A stretch of DNA of 64,000 bases, taken from NCBI GenBank assembly GCA_947644545.1, contig CANRZW010000015.1, positions 19,242 through 83,241 of the forward strand. Reading direction: 5' to 3'. The notes below the pieces were generated by a model. That model was not told the origin of the DNA. It worked only from the letters and a program-made list of their open reading frames with translations, and made no database searches. The stretch is from an uncultured Lachnospiraceae bacterium. GTDB lineage: Bacteria; Bacillota; Clostridia; Lachnospirales; Lachnospiraceae. Shown in pieces: positions 1-7,936 of the stretch (position 1 is the stretch's first letter; every line of letters begins with the position of its first letter). Position numbers and translations under genes: made by a program.

Positions 1-1
1 G

Positions 2-454
2 GTTGTATTGTCAGGCAGAGATGAGTGTTCCAATCAGTGGAGAAGATTTTTGGAGACTTCCGGTCTATTGCTACGAAAAGATGTTCAGTGGCGGAACAGT
101 TATGTGGCGGTCGTAGATGAGGGTGTAATTAGAATTGATGATAAATCAAATGAGGAACTTAATTTAAATTATGAATTTGTCGTCGGACATTCCAATTATA
201 GTGTAGAATATCTGAATGGCAAATTGAGAGTATGCTGTGATCCATTAAGATACTGTAAAATTAAGATTAAAAGCAGAGGATTTACCGTCTTGTCCGGGAG
301 GGATAGAAGCGAAATCATAGTCGATAATATAGACTATTCTATGAATCGAATCGGTATTAATATGGTAGTAGTCGATAAAGAAACGGGAGAGGTTGTTGAT
401 TCGATCAATATAAATACCTATTCTGATCCGGGATTAAAGATTTGCAGAGTGTAA
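2..454 (+). CDS. 3' end of an unidentified protein with an ILEI-like C-terminal domain (5' truncated by window)
   Basis: The reading frame is open from the first complete codon, so the gene almost certainly begins before the window; the TTG at base 8 used by the ORF track is not a convincing start because no ribosome binding site can be seen. About 150 residues remain, rich in beta-strand-like sequence. The end contains IGINMVVVDKETGEVVDS, which resembles the GINVVVxDxxTGxVxxS motif of the interleukin-like EMT inducer (ILEI/PANDER) fold. That fold is sometimes appended to bacterial sulfatase/LTA-synthase-like and cell-surface polysaccharide proteins. The domain call is pattern recognition only and the function is unknown. 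The gene is more AT-rich than its neighbours to the right. Confidence 0.5.
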   Translation, partial: VVLSGRDECSNQWRRFLETSGLLLRKDVQWRNSYVAVVDEGVIRIDDKSNEELNLNYEFVVGHSNYSVEYLNGKLRVCCDPLRYCKIKIKSRGFTVLSGRDRSEIIVDNIDYSMNRIGINMVVVDKETGEVVDSININTYSDPGLKICRV

Positions 455-811
455 TGTTGGATGAAAGCATAAAGTCTTTCAGCAAAGTATTACTGCTTAG
501 GTATTTGGTGGATAGCCGGTAAAATTTATAGCATAAGCCGCTGGTTCTAATTGTTTTGGATACCCCAATTATTTATGAACAGATGGCTTCATGCTATATT
601 TTATCTTATATAATGAAGATATATGTAACACGGATAGACGTGTTGACTTTGCTTTATTGAACGTGACTAGACAAATCGAAGGGGGTAGTAGTTCTTGGTC
701 GTGTTTTTGTTATAGCATCTATTTATACGTTATTAAGTGTTTCTGGCATGGTGATAAACATGGGGAATCAGTGCGAACACCAAGAATAAAGTTATAAAAA
801 GGAATGAACAA
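455..811. other. AT-rich intergenic stretch, no supported gene
   Basis: This gap follows the truncated gene and holds only one short ORF (591-797), which lacks a ribosome binding site and has no recognisable motif. I see no terminator hairpin with a T-run and no RNA gene. Composition is clearly more AT-rich than the operons to the right. Confidence 0.4.
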
Positions 812-840
812 TTGACAAATAATCGATACTTTATTATGAT
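812..840 (+). promoter_or_regulatory. Strong sigma-A-type promoter
   Basis: TTGACA at 812-817 and TATGAT at 835-840 are separated by exactly 17 bases. The promoter points toward the remnant at 887-1021 and the EEP-family gene at 1053. Transcription from it would cross the remnant first. Confidence 0.6.
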
Positions 841-886
841 AATTTTAGCAGAAATACTATGAAATGTGTAATTCTTTATATTCAGA

Positions 887-1021
887 GAGAATGGAGCTGC
901 AGGAAGCCAGCGGTCGGAGGTGTTGGGTATTCTGCTGGAGCAGGGACGGACGGAGGATCTGCGTCGTTCGTTGGAAGATACAGAATATCAGCGGGAGTTA
1001 TTCCATGAATTTGGATTATAG
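887..1021 (+). pseudogene. C-terminal gene remnant without a start
   Basis: This frame reads about 44 codons ending RSLEDTEYQRELFHEFGL before a TAG. It has protein-like composition but no start codon or ribosome binding site, and the sequence before it is AT-rich non-coding DNA. It looks like the 3' tail of a gene whose 5' part was deleted. The sequence LLEQGRTEDLRRSLED resembles tails of Rpn/PD-(D/E)xK transposase-like proteins of clostridia, but that family assignment is weak. Confidence 0.4.
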
Positions 1022-1052
1022 AAATAGGTATCAAAAGTAGTGAGGGGACAAT

Positions 1053-2255
1053 ATGAAAAAAGCAGTAAAATGGATCGCCGCAGTCTTTATCATCATGGTG
1101 TTAGCGCTTATCGGCTACGTGATCTATGTTTTTGCCGCCTATGACCGTCTTCCGGACAGGATGACATTGGAAGTTTACAAAAGTGACAATACGAATGGGG
1201 ATAATGGAGCGAGGGGTATGACTTCCGGCAGCGATGCGGATCCTGCTGCGGCGACGAAGAATGAGGAGCCTGATGAGGGAAAACTGTACAGCATCATGTC
1301 CTACAATATCGGCTTCGGCGCGTACCTGCCTGAATACAGCTTCTTTATGGACGGGGGCAGATCTTCCTGGGGGAAGGACGCGGACAGTGTGACGGCGGCG
1401 GTCTGTGGTGCAGCGGATGTTATCAGCGATGCCGATCCGGACTTTGCGCTTCTGCAGGAGGTGGACCGGAACGGGACGCGTTCATACTATATTGATGAAC
1501 TGGAACTGTTGAACCAGTTCATGGAAGCATATTATTATACTTATGCGCAGAATTATGATTCGCCTTATCTTTTCTTCCCGCCCTGGGAGCCGCATGGCGC
1601 CAATAAGGCCGGTTTGGTAACGTATTCCAGGGAGGAGATCACAGAGGCGGTCAGAAGGAGTCTTCCCATATCGGAATCCTTCTCCAAATTTGTGGATCTC
1701 GATCGCTGCTATTCCGTCTCACGGATCCCCTTGGCAGAGCTTTCGGGAGAAACGACGATGGGAGAGCAGCAGGAGGCCTTCGCAGCAAATGACATTGCCT
1801 CAAGTGCGGAGGGCAGAATGCTCTGCCTCTACAACATGCATATGTCCGCCTACGGCAGCAGCGACGAGATCCGCGCAGGACAGCTGGCCATGCTTTATGA
1901 GGATATGACGGCGGACTACAGGGCGGGCAATTACGTGATTTGCGGTGGAGACTTTAATCATAACCTGAAAACAGAAACTGCAAAGAATGCACCGGAGTGG
2001 GCTTATCCGTTTCCAAGGGAGAGTCTGCCGGATGGATTCCGGATGGCCATAGACGATGGCTGGGATGCAGAAGATACGGTTCACAATACCTGTCGCAGCG
2101 CCAATGAGCCTTATGACGAGGAGACTACTTATACAGTGACGCTGGACGGGTTCATCGTCTCGGATAATGTGGTCGTGAGATCGTACAGGCATGTGGATAC
2201 CGGTTATGCTTATTCGGATCATGATCCGGTGCTCATGGAATTTGCCTTAAAGTAG
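1053..2255 (+). CDS. Membrane-anchored endonuclease/exonuclease/phosphatase (EEP) family protein
   Basis: The 400-residue protein starts with one transmembrane helix (about residues 7-29), followed by a charged, low-complexity linker to residue 75 and then an EEP catalytic domain. Visible motifs are MSYNIGFGAY (82-91), the metal-binding glutamate in LLQEVDRN (133-140), GGDFNHN (298-304) and the C-terminal SDHDPVLMEF. These are the hallmarks of DNase I/exonuclease III-like hydrolases, which also include sphingomyelinases and inositol phosphatases, so the substrate is open. The N-terminal anchor places the catalytic domain outside the membrane. GAGGGG lies just before the ATG. The gene is monocistronic, with a terminator 30 bp downstream. 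Confidence 0.8.
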   Translation: MKKAVKWIAAVFIIMVLALIGYVIYVFAAYDRLPDRMTLEVYKSDNTNGDNGARGMTSGSDADPAAATKNEEPDEGKLYSIMSYNIGFGAYLPEYSFFMDGGRSSWGKDADSVTAAVCGAADVISDADPDFALLQEVDRNGTRSYYIDELELLNQFMEAYYYTYAQNYDSPYLFFPPWEPHGANKAGLVTYSREEITEAVRRSLPISESFSKFVDLDRCYSVSRIPLAELSGETTMGEQQEAFAANDIASSAEGRMLCLYNMHMSAYGSSDEIRAGQLAMLYEDMTADYRAGNYVICGGDFNHNLKTETAKNAPEWAYPFPRESLPDGFRMAIDDGWDAEDTVHNTCRSANEPYDEETTYTVTLDGFIVSDNVVVRSYRHVDTGYAYSDHDPVLMEFALK

Positions 2256-2286
2256 TAATAAAGCGGTAATAAAGTGGTAAAAGATA

Positions 2287-2331
2287 AGACGGCAGTTCGC
2301 AACAGGTATGCGGGATCTGCCGTCTCTTTTT
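2287..2331 (+). terminator. Rho-independent terminator after the EEP gene
   Basis: A 9-bp perfect stem, AGACGGCAG paired with CTGCCGTCT, is followed by CTTTTTAT. It closes the EEP transcript just before the convergent nucleoside-transporter operon. Confidence 0.75.
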
Positions 2332-2429
2332 ATCATATAGAATTAGGATGCCAAAAGGTGTTCCTTTAAATGTTGCATGTGCATTGTGTACTTTCAGAGT
2401 GCAAAAGGCACCATTTTTACGCTGTTTTG

Positions 2430-3389
2430 TTACCTCGCGCCCTTATCATAGATCTCGCCCAGAGCCTTTGGCGAATGATTCTTCTTACTGAAAAAGATCA
2501 ACATCAGCAGTGTGAGTACGTAAGGCAGCACCATTACCAGGTCCTGATAGCTGCTGGGCATTTCCAGTACTTTTACCAGCTCATAGCCGCCGGAGCGGGC
2601 GAAGCCAAACAACAGGCAGGCGCCCAGTGTGGGCATGATCTTCCAGTTGCCGAAGATCAGCGCGGCGATGGCCAGATAGCCGTAGCCGGAATAAATATTG
2701 GAAGAAAAGTTAGCGGAGATCGAATAGGCAAAACAGATGCCGCCAAGACCGGACAGCGCGCCGGAAGCCATAACGGCGATCAGGCGTACGCGGCTTACTT
2801 CGATACCGGCCGCATCCACCGCATGTGGATTGTCGCCGCAGGCGCGCAGATGCAGGCCGAATCTGGTCTTGTACAGGATGTACCAGGCGATGACGGCGAT
2901 CAGCGCAATGACGATCTCGAAGGGGTAGAGGTTTGTAAATACCGCACCCAGCACGGGAATCCTGGAAAGTCCGGGCACCGTGATACGGGCCGATACGCCC
3001 AGCACGAACTTATTGGAAGCGGCGCCGAAGATGCTGGCGTTGATCTGTTTGGTCAGAAATTCGGTCAGCGCCATAGCCAGGATATTGATGACAACGCCGC
3101 TGATCACCTGGTTGGCTTTGAATTTGATACAGAGCATGGCATGCAGCAGAGAAAAAAGCATACCGCCCAGGAAGGCAAAGAGCATCGCCAGATAGAAGGG
3201 AACCGGCGAGTTGCCTGCAAAATATTGTGCGATACAGACCGCAAACAATGCGCCGCAGAAGGCGCCGAAACCCTGCAGTCCTTCGATTGCCAGATTGGTG
3301 ATGCCGCTCCGCTCACAATAGATACCGCCGATCGCCATGATGAACAGCGGAAGTGCGAAGGATAGGCCGTCTATGATAATCGTGTTCAT
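2430..3389 (-). CDS. Nucleoside-type ABC transporter permease (second permease)
   Basis: This 319-residue, highly hydrophobic protein belongs to the BPD_transp_2 permease family used by BMP-type nucleoside importers (NupQ/RnsD-like). It begins with MNTIIIDGLSFALPLFIMAI and carries the family's EGLQGFGAF-type and GALSGLGGICF loop sequences. It is the last gene of a four-gene minus-strand operon: binding lipoprotein, ATPase, permease, permease. It pairs with the 379-residue permease upstream (55-bp gap) to form the membrane channel. Purine nucleosides are the probable substrate from operon type; the sequence does not settle it. GGAGG-like sequence precedes the ATG. Confidence 0.85.
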   Translation of the reverse strand: MNTIIIDGLSFALPLFIMAIGGIYCERSGITNLAIEGLQGFGAFCGALFAVCIAQYFAGNSPVPFYLAMLFAFLGGMLFSLLHAMLCIKFKANQVISGVVINILAMALTEFLTKQINASIFGAASNKFVLGVSARITVPGLSRIPVLGAVFTNLYPFEIVIALIAVIAWYILYKTRFGLHLRACGDNPHAVDAAGIEVSRVRLIAVMASGALSGLGGICFAYSISANFSSNIYSGYGYLAIAALIFGNWKIMPTLGACLLFGFARSGGYELVKVLEMPSSYQDLVMVLPYVLTLLMLIFFSKKNHSPKALGEIYDKGAR

Positions 3390-3444
3390 TGATAATCCTC
3401 CATTTCAAAGTACTTTATGGAATCCGTCCGTTTCGGATCTGTGA

Positions 3445-4584
3445 TCAGTTGTTCCGGTCATCTTTCCAGCGGTTCACTTTATATCTAACATAAGCGCCGC
3501 AGGCGGAGAACAGCAGGATGATTCCGGTTATGGCGGAGGCGATCTCTGCCTGGACGCCGGAAGTGGAACTCATATAGGTGCTGCCCTTCGAGATCACCGT
3601 GATCAGGAAGGAAGAGAAGATGATGCCGATCGGGGAGCTGTTGCCAAGCAGGGCCACGGCGATAGCGTCATAGCCGGTGCTGACCAGTACCTTGGGCTGT
3701 ATGGAAGCAAAATAACCGAGGTAATAGGTAACGCCTGCCAATCCGGCAAAACCGCCGGAAAGCATCATGGCCAGTACACGGGTACGCCCCACCTGGATAC
3801 CGGCGTATTCCGCGGCACGGATGCTGCTGCCCACTGCCTTGATCTCAAATCCGAGCGTCGTCCTATTCATGACAAAAGCGGTAACGGCAATGCCGATAAC
3901 AGCCACCAGAATGCCTAACGGGATATCCATCTTATAGTCGCCGATCACTACATCCACCAGGGTCAGCCGGCCGGCCTGTCCTACATTTTTGGACTGTCGG
4001 CTGACCGGGTCCACATAGAAGGTGTTGATGAGGAAGCTGACCACGTTTTGGAAGATATAGTTGAACATGATCGTGGATACAACCTCGTTGATGTTAAAAC
4101 GGTGCTTTAAGTAACCAACCGACGCGCCGGCCAGCGCGCCGATGACAAAACCGATCAGGATGACCAGGGGTTTGGCAATCACGGCCGGCAGGTCAGAGTA
4201 ACCGATGAGAATGGTGGCCGTGAAACCGGCGGCCAGCATCTGTCCCGAGACACCGATATTGAAGAGGCCTGCCTTCAGGGCGATCAGGACCGCCAGAGCC
4301 GCAAACAGCATCGGGGTCAGGGCATTTAGGAAACTGGTAAAGTCCGTGATCATGCCTTTGTGTCCGGCATAGGAGGCTTTGGGCGCCAGGCCGGAACCCT
4401 GCAGGAGGTTATAGTAGGCCTGCAGCGGATTTTTGCCCAGAAGGGCGATCACCAGGATACCGAAGAGCAGGCTGAGCAGGATCGTAAAGACAGGGATCAT
4501 ATAGTGCTGCCTTTTCTCATGCCCGATGGTCTGTAAGACTAATTTATGTAGGAAGTTATTCTTATTTTTCATCGTATCTGTCAT
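3445..4584 (-). CDS. Nucleoside-type ABC transporter permease (first permease)
   Basis: The 379-residue integral membrane protein is the NupP/RnsC-like partner of the next gene. A cytosolic N-terminus (about 30 residues) is followed by around ten hydrophobic segments; LKAGLFNIGVSGQMLAAG and MMLSGGFAGLAGVTYYLG are characteristic of the family. A second ATG four codons inside (MKNKNN) is possible, because GGAAAGG sits only one base before the first. The protein should dimerise with the downstream permease and be energised by the tandem ATPase encoded upstream. Confidence 0.85.
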   Translation of the reverse strand: MTDTMKNKNNFLHKLVLQTIGHEKRQHYMIPVFTILLSLLFGILVIALLGKNPLQAYYNLLQGSGLAPKASYAGHKGMITDFTSFLNALTPMLFAALAVLIALKAGLFNIGVSGQMLAAGFTATILIGYSDLPAVIAKPLVILIGFVIGALAGASVGYLKHRFNINEVVSTIMFNYIFQNVVSFLINTFYVDPVSRQSKNVGQAGRLTLVDVVIGDYKMDIPLGILVAVIGIAVTAFVMNRTTLGFEIKAVGSSIRAAEYAGIQVGRTRVLAMMLSGGFAGLAGVTYYLGYFASIQPKVLVSTGYDAIAVALLGNSSPIGIIFSSFLITVISKGSTYMSSTSGVQAEIASAITGIILLFSACGAYVRYKVNRWKDDRNN

Positions 4585-4648
4585 ACCTTTCCATATCTGT
4601 CTGCATTCCCGTATTTACCGGGTAGTTGTGCAACCAGGGATCGGGGGA

Positions 4649-6187
4649 TCATTTGTGCTTTCCGCCGACGCCCATCATAAACTCTCCGACTTCAGTCGGT
4701 GTGAGGGTTCTGGCGTCCGCGATCTTCTGGATCACGCCGTTGTAGATGACGCCGATGGTGTCCGCCAGATTCATGACCTCGTCCAGCTCCAGAGAGATCA
4801 GGAGGATGGCCTTGCCCTTGTTCCGCTCATCCACGATCTGTTTGTGGATGTTCTCGATGGCGCCGATATCCAGGCCGCGGGTGGGCTGGACGAAGATGGT
4901 GAGAGAGGAATCCAGCTCGATCTCCCGGGCAATAATGGCCTTCTGCTGGTTGCCGCCGCTCATGGAACGAACGATAGTGTCATTGCCCTGGCTGCTCCTG
5001 ATATCATATTTGTCGATCAAGGTTTCGCCGTACTTCGTGAATTGCTCCGAATGCACCACGCCTTTTTTGGAAAAAGGCTCGTTGAAATAACTCTTCAGGG
5101 CCAGATTGTCAGACAGGGTGAAATCCATCACCAATCCTACGTTATGGCGGTCCTCCGGGATATAGGAGATACCGGCCAGATTCCGCCTGCGAATGGAATA
5201 GGAAGTAATGTCTGCGCCGTTTAAGGTCACTTTACCGCCGGAGGGCTTTATCAGTCCGGCGATGGCGTCGGCCAGTTCGATCTGCCCGTTGCCGGAGACG
5301 CCGGCAACCACGAAGATCTCTCCCTCTCTGACGGAGAAGGATACATCCTTTACGACCTCATACTTGTCCTCGTTCTTTACGGTCAGATGTTCTACGCGCA
5401 GGACTTCTTTGCCGAACCTGGGTTCCGGCTTGTCCACGGTGAAGCTGACCTCACGGCCTACCATCAGATTGGCCATGGTCTTCGTGTCTGTCTTTGCCAC
5501 ATCCAATACATCGATCAGCCTGCCGCGGCAGAGAATGGCGCAGCGATCCGCGATTTTCTTGATCTCCTCAAGCTTATGGGTGATCAGAATGATGGTCTTG
5601 CCGTCGTCCCGCAGACTGCGGATGATCTCCAGCAGGAATTCGATCTCCTGGGGAGTCAGCACAGCGGTAGGCTCGTCGAAGATGAGGATCTCCGCTTCCC
5701 GGTAGAGCATCTTAAGGATCTCTACGCGCTGCTGCATGGAGACATTGATCTGTTCGATCACTTTCGTGGGATCCACCTCCAGGCCGAACTTGCGGGAGAG
5801 CTCCAGAATATCCCTGTTTGCCTGTTTCAGGTTCACGGAAGGGAAAAGTCCCAGAGTCTTCTTTACGGGTTCCATTCCCATAATGATATTCTCGGCGATT
5901 GTGTAGTTGCTGACCAGTTTAAAATGTTGGTGTACCATACCGATATTCAGTTTTGTCGCGTGGTTGGGAGACTGAATCTTCACTTTTTCGCCGCGGATGA
6001 TGATTTCGCCTTCGTCCGGCTCATACATACCGAAAAGCATACTCATCAAAGTGGACTTGCCGGCGCCGTTTTCGCCCAGAAGGGCGTAGATCTCCCCCTT
6101 TTTGATCTGGATGGACACGTCGTCGTTGGCAATGATCCCGGGAAAACGCTTCGTGATATGATTCATCTCAATAATATAATCTGACAT
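4649..6187 (-). CDS. Nucleoside-type ABC transporter, tandem ATP-binding protein
   Basis: The protein of about 512 residues holds two nucleotide-binding domains in one chain, as in the RbsA/NupO group. Domain 1 has a full Walker A, GENGAGKST, and Walker B LIFDEPTAVLTP. Its signature NVSMQQRVEI departs from LSGGQ, as is normal here. In domain 2 the P-loop is replaced by GVSGNGQIE without the lysine, while SGGNQQK is intact, so one ATP site is probably weak or inactive, as in the family. The ORF track starts 20 codons upstream; I prefer the ATG at 6187 (MSDYIIEMNHITKRFPG) because it matches the family N-terminus. An attenuator precedes it. Confidence 0.88.
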   Translation of the reverse strand: MSDYIIEMNHITKRFPGIIANDDVSIQIKKGEIYALLGENGAGKSTLMSMLFGMYEPDEGEIIIRGEKVKIQSPNHATKLNIGMVHQHFKLVSNYTIAENIIMGMEPVKKTLGLFPSVNLKQANRDILELSRKFGLEVDPTKVIEQINVSMQQRVEILKMLYREAEILIFDEPTAVLTPQEIEFLLEIIRSLRDDGKTIILITHKLEEIKKIADRCAILCRGRLIDVLDVAKTDTKTMANLMVGREVSFTVDKPEPRFGKEVLRVEHLTVKNEDKYEVVKDVSFSVREGEIFVVAGVSGNGQIELADAIAGLIKPSGGKVTLNGADITSYSIRRRNLAGISYIPEDRHNVGLVMDFTLSDNLALKSYFNEPFSKKGVVHSEQFTKYGETLIDKYDIRSSQGNDTIVRSMSGGNQQKAIIAREIELDSSLTIFVQPTRGLDIGAIENIHKQIVDERNKGKAILLISLELDEVMNLADTIGVIYNGVIQKIADARTLTPTEVGEFMMGVGGKHK

Positions 6188-6248
6188 GCGCTGCCCTCGC
6201 TTTAGATTGATAAAAATAGAAATCACTATACTTATAGAATACGGCAAA

Positions 6249-6285
6249 ATAAAAAAGGCCGCAAGAGAAAACCTCTTGCAGCCTT
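6249..6285 (-). terminator. Intercistronic attenuator between binding protein and ATPase genes
   Basis: On the minus strand AAGGCTGCAAGAGG can pair with CTCTTGCGGCCTT, followed by a run of T. It lies between the lipoprotein gene and its ATPase. Such hairpins usually let the binding protein be made in excess over the membrane components; that role is inferred. Confidence 0.75.
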
Positions 6286-6337
6286 AATATTTTTGTGGAA
6301 TTCCTGCGATTTAGCTGCGTGGCAGTTAAATCATCGT

Positions 6338-7594
6338 CTACCAGGTAAAGTCTTCCGGAGTTACACCGTTAAAGTTTGCTGCCGGAACGATCGTACCGCC
6401 CTTAACCTGCTCGTAAGCAGCGTCGATCTTGGAGATGGTCTCAGCGGACAGCTGGCATCTGCCGTCTTCCTTCACATAGCCTGTGGAATCCGTGTCAGCC
6501 TGCAGCACTACGTTAGCGCCCTTGAAGCTGCCGTCTACGATGGAATTTAAGGAACGCTCTACGTTCAGGTGCATTACCTTCAGTGCGGATGTCAGCACTA
6601 CGTTGGCGTCGCCGTTAGCACCGTCATCGTACTGGTCTACGTCGCAGCCGATGAACTTAACGCCTTCAGCTTCTTTCACTGCTGTCAGGACACCGTTGCC
6701 GGATGCGCCTGCTGCAACGAATACAACGTCTACACCTTCAGCGATCAGTGCATTGCCGACTACCTTGCCGGTTGCCTCGTCAGCGAAGGAACCGATATAG
6801 TTACCGCCTACGTCTGCGCCGGTCACGTCCGTACCTGCATAAGAAGCAAGCTCTACGATCTCCACATTAAGACCTTCGGTCTCGTTGGCATATTTAACGC
6901 CGCACTCGAAACCGTACTGGTAGTTAACGTTGGAAGGATAAGCGATACCGTTGACAACAGCCACCTTGCCGGATGCTGTCTCAAGAGCGGCTGCCATACC
7001 TGCGAAGAAGCCGGACTCCTGCTCGGCAAACTGCATCGCATAGATATTGTCTACTGTCACTTCGTTGCCCTCAGCATCGGACGGGAAGGAGTCTACCAGA
7101 ATAAAGTCAACATCCGGGTTCTCCTCGGCGATTGTAGCGATACCGGCGAACTGGAAACCGCAACAAACGATTACGTCGTAATCCGCCACGATATCAGCCA
7201 CTGCCTGTACGGCTGCCGTAACGTCACCGGTGGTCTCCTGTACCGGTGTAACGGTGCAGTCGGGATGACTCTCGATAAAGGTCAGGATACCGTTGTAGTT
7301 ATCTTCGTTGAAAGAACCGTCGTCTACGCCGGAAGGACTGCTGACGATGGCGATCTTAAGCGCTGCCGCGTCAGTGCTTTCTTCTGTTCCGGCTGTTTCT
7401 TCTGCCGCGTCAGTCTCGGTCTCGGCTGCGTCAGTCTCTGCTTCCGCTTCCGGTGCGGCAGCTTCCTCTGGTGTCTCGGTTGTCTCTTCTGTTGCCGTAT
7501 CCTCTGCAGCGGGCTGTGTGTTATCACTGCCGCAGCCGAATAAGGAAAGAACCATAACAGAAGAAAGGATCATTGCTAAAACTTTCTTTTTCAT
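6338..7594 (-). CDS. BMP-family nucleoside-binding lipoprotein
   Basis: The mature protein is a periplasmic-type binding protein of the BMP/PnrA/NupN family tethered by lipid. The signal peptide MKKKVLAMILSSVMVLSLFGC ends in a lipobox with Cys21. A very acidic Ala/Glu/Thr linker of about 50 residues follows. The BMP domain carries DDGSFNEDNYNGI near its start, CCGFQFAG, and QFAEQESGFFAGMAA. The linker is unusually long. I chose the ATG at 7594 rather than the ORF-track start because GAGAGGAG lies directly upstream and the lipobox spacing is right. It is the first gene of the operon; the nucleoside substrate is inferred from family. Confidence 0.88.
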   Translation of the reverse strand: MKKKVLAMILSSVMVLSLFGCGSDNTQPAAEDTATEETTETPEEAAAPEAEAETDAAETETDAAEETAGTEESTDAAALKIAIVSSPSGVDDGSFNEDNYNGILTFIESHPDCTVTPVQETTGDVTAAVQAVADIVADYDVIVCCGFQFAGIATIAEENPDVDFILVDSFPSDAEGNEVTVDNIYAMQFAEQESGFFAGMAAALETASGKVAVVNGIAYPSNVNYQYGFECGVKYANETEGLNVEIVELASYAGTDVTGADVGGNYIGSFADEATGKVVGNALIAEGVDVVFVAAGASGNGVLTAVKEAEGVKFIGCDVDQYDDGANGDANVVLTSALKVMHLNVERSLNSIVDGSFKGANVVLQADTDSTGYVKEDGRCQLSAETISKIDAAYEQVKGGTIVPAANFNGVTPEDFTW

Positions 7595-7736
7595 AAATAA
7601 TTCTCCTCTCTGTGGTAAAAAATCGTCCTTACGCATGTGACAGATACATGCAGGACATTTGTCTACATCCGTTAATATAGCACTACAAGGGCAGAAAAGC
7701 AATTCCCTTTTTCCTAAAATTCCTGTGAAGTACTAT

Positions 7737-7792
7737 GAAAGTCTTCGACTTTCAAAGCATGGATGGCCATGCGGCCCGCTAGGCGGCAGGCT
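7737..7792. repeat. Cluster of short inverted repeats
   Basis: Three small palindromes follow one another: GAAAGTC-ttc-GACTTTC (7737-7753), GCATGG-atgg-CCATGC (7757-7772) and CCGC-tag-GCGG. They lie in the spacer between the divergent nucleoside operon and the exporter operon. None is followed by a T-run, so they are not typical terminators. Confidence 0.45.
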
Positions 7793-7832
7793 GAGCATGA
7801 TGGGAGTTTACTGTGAAAATTCTGTGAAGTCT

Positions 7833-7861
7833 TTGACAATATTTTTTATTTGTTGAATAAT
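7833..7861 (+). promoter_or_regulatory. Promoter for the ABC exporter operon
   Basis: TTGACA (7833-7838) and AATAAT (7856-7861) are 17 bases apart, about 75 bp before the first exporter ATG. Confidence 0.6.
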
Positions 7862-7936
7862 AGTTTAGGATAAACATTTTACATGGAAAGACATGGAAAG
7901 GAATAAGACAAAAAGAAAGGAGCTTAGTACGATATT

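Noticed and set aside
591-797. 68-residue ORF in the AT-rich left gap
   Set aside because: No ribosome binding site, no recognisable motif; composition fits chance ORF in AT-rich DNA.
2370-3365. 331-residue plus-strand ORF
   Set aside because: It is the antisense shadow of the nucleoside permease, rich in Gln/His/Arg and without a ribosome binding site.
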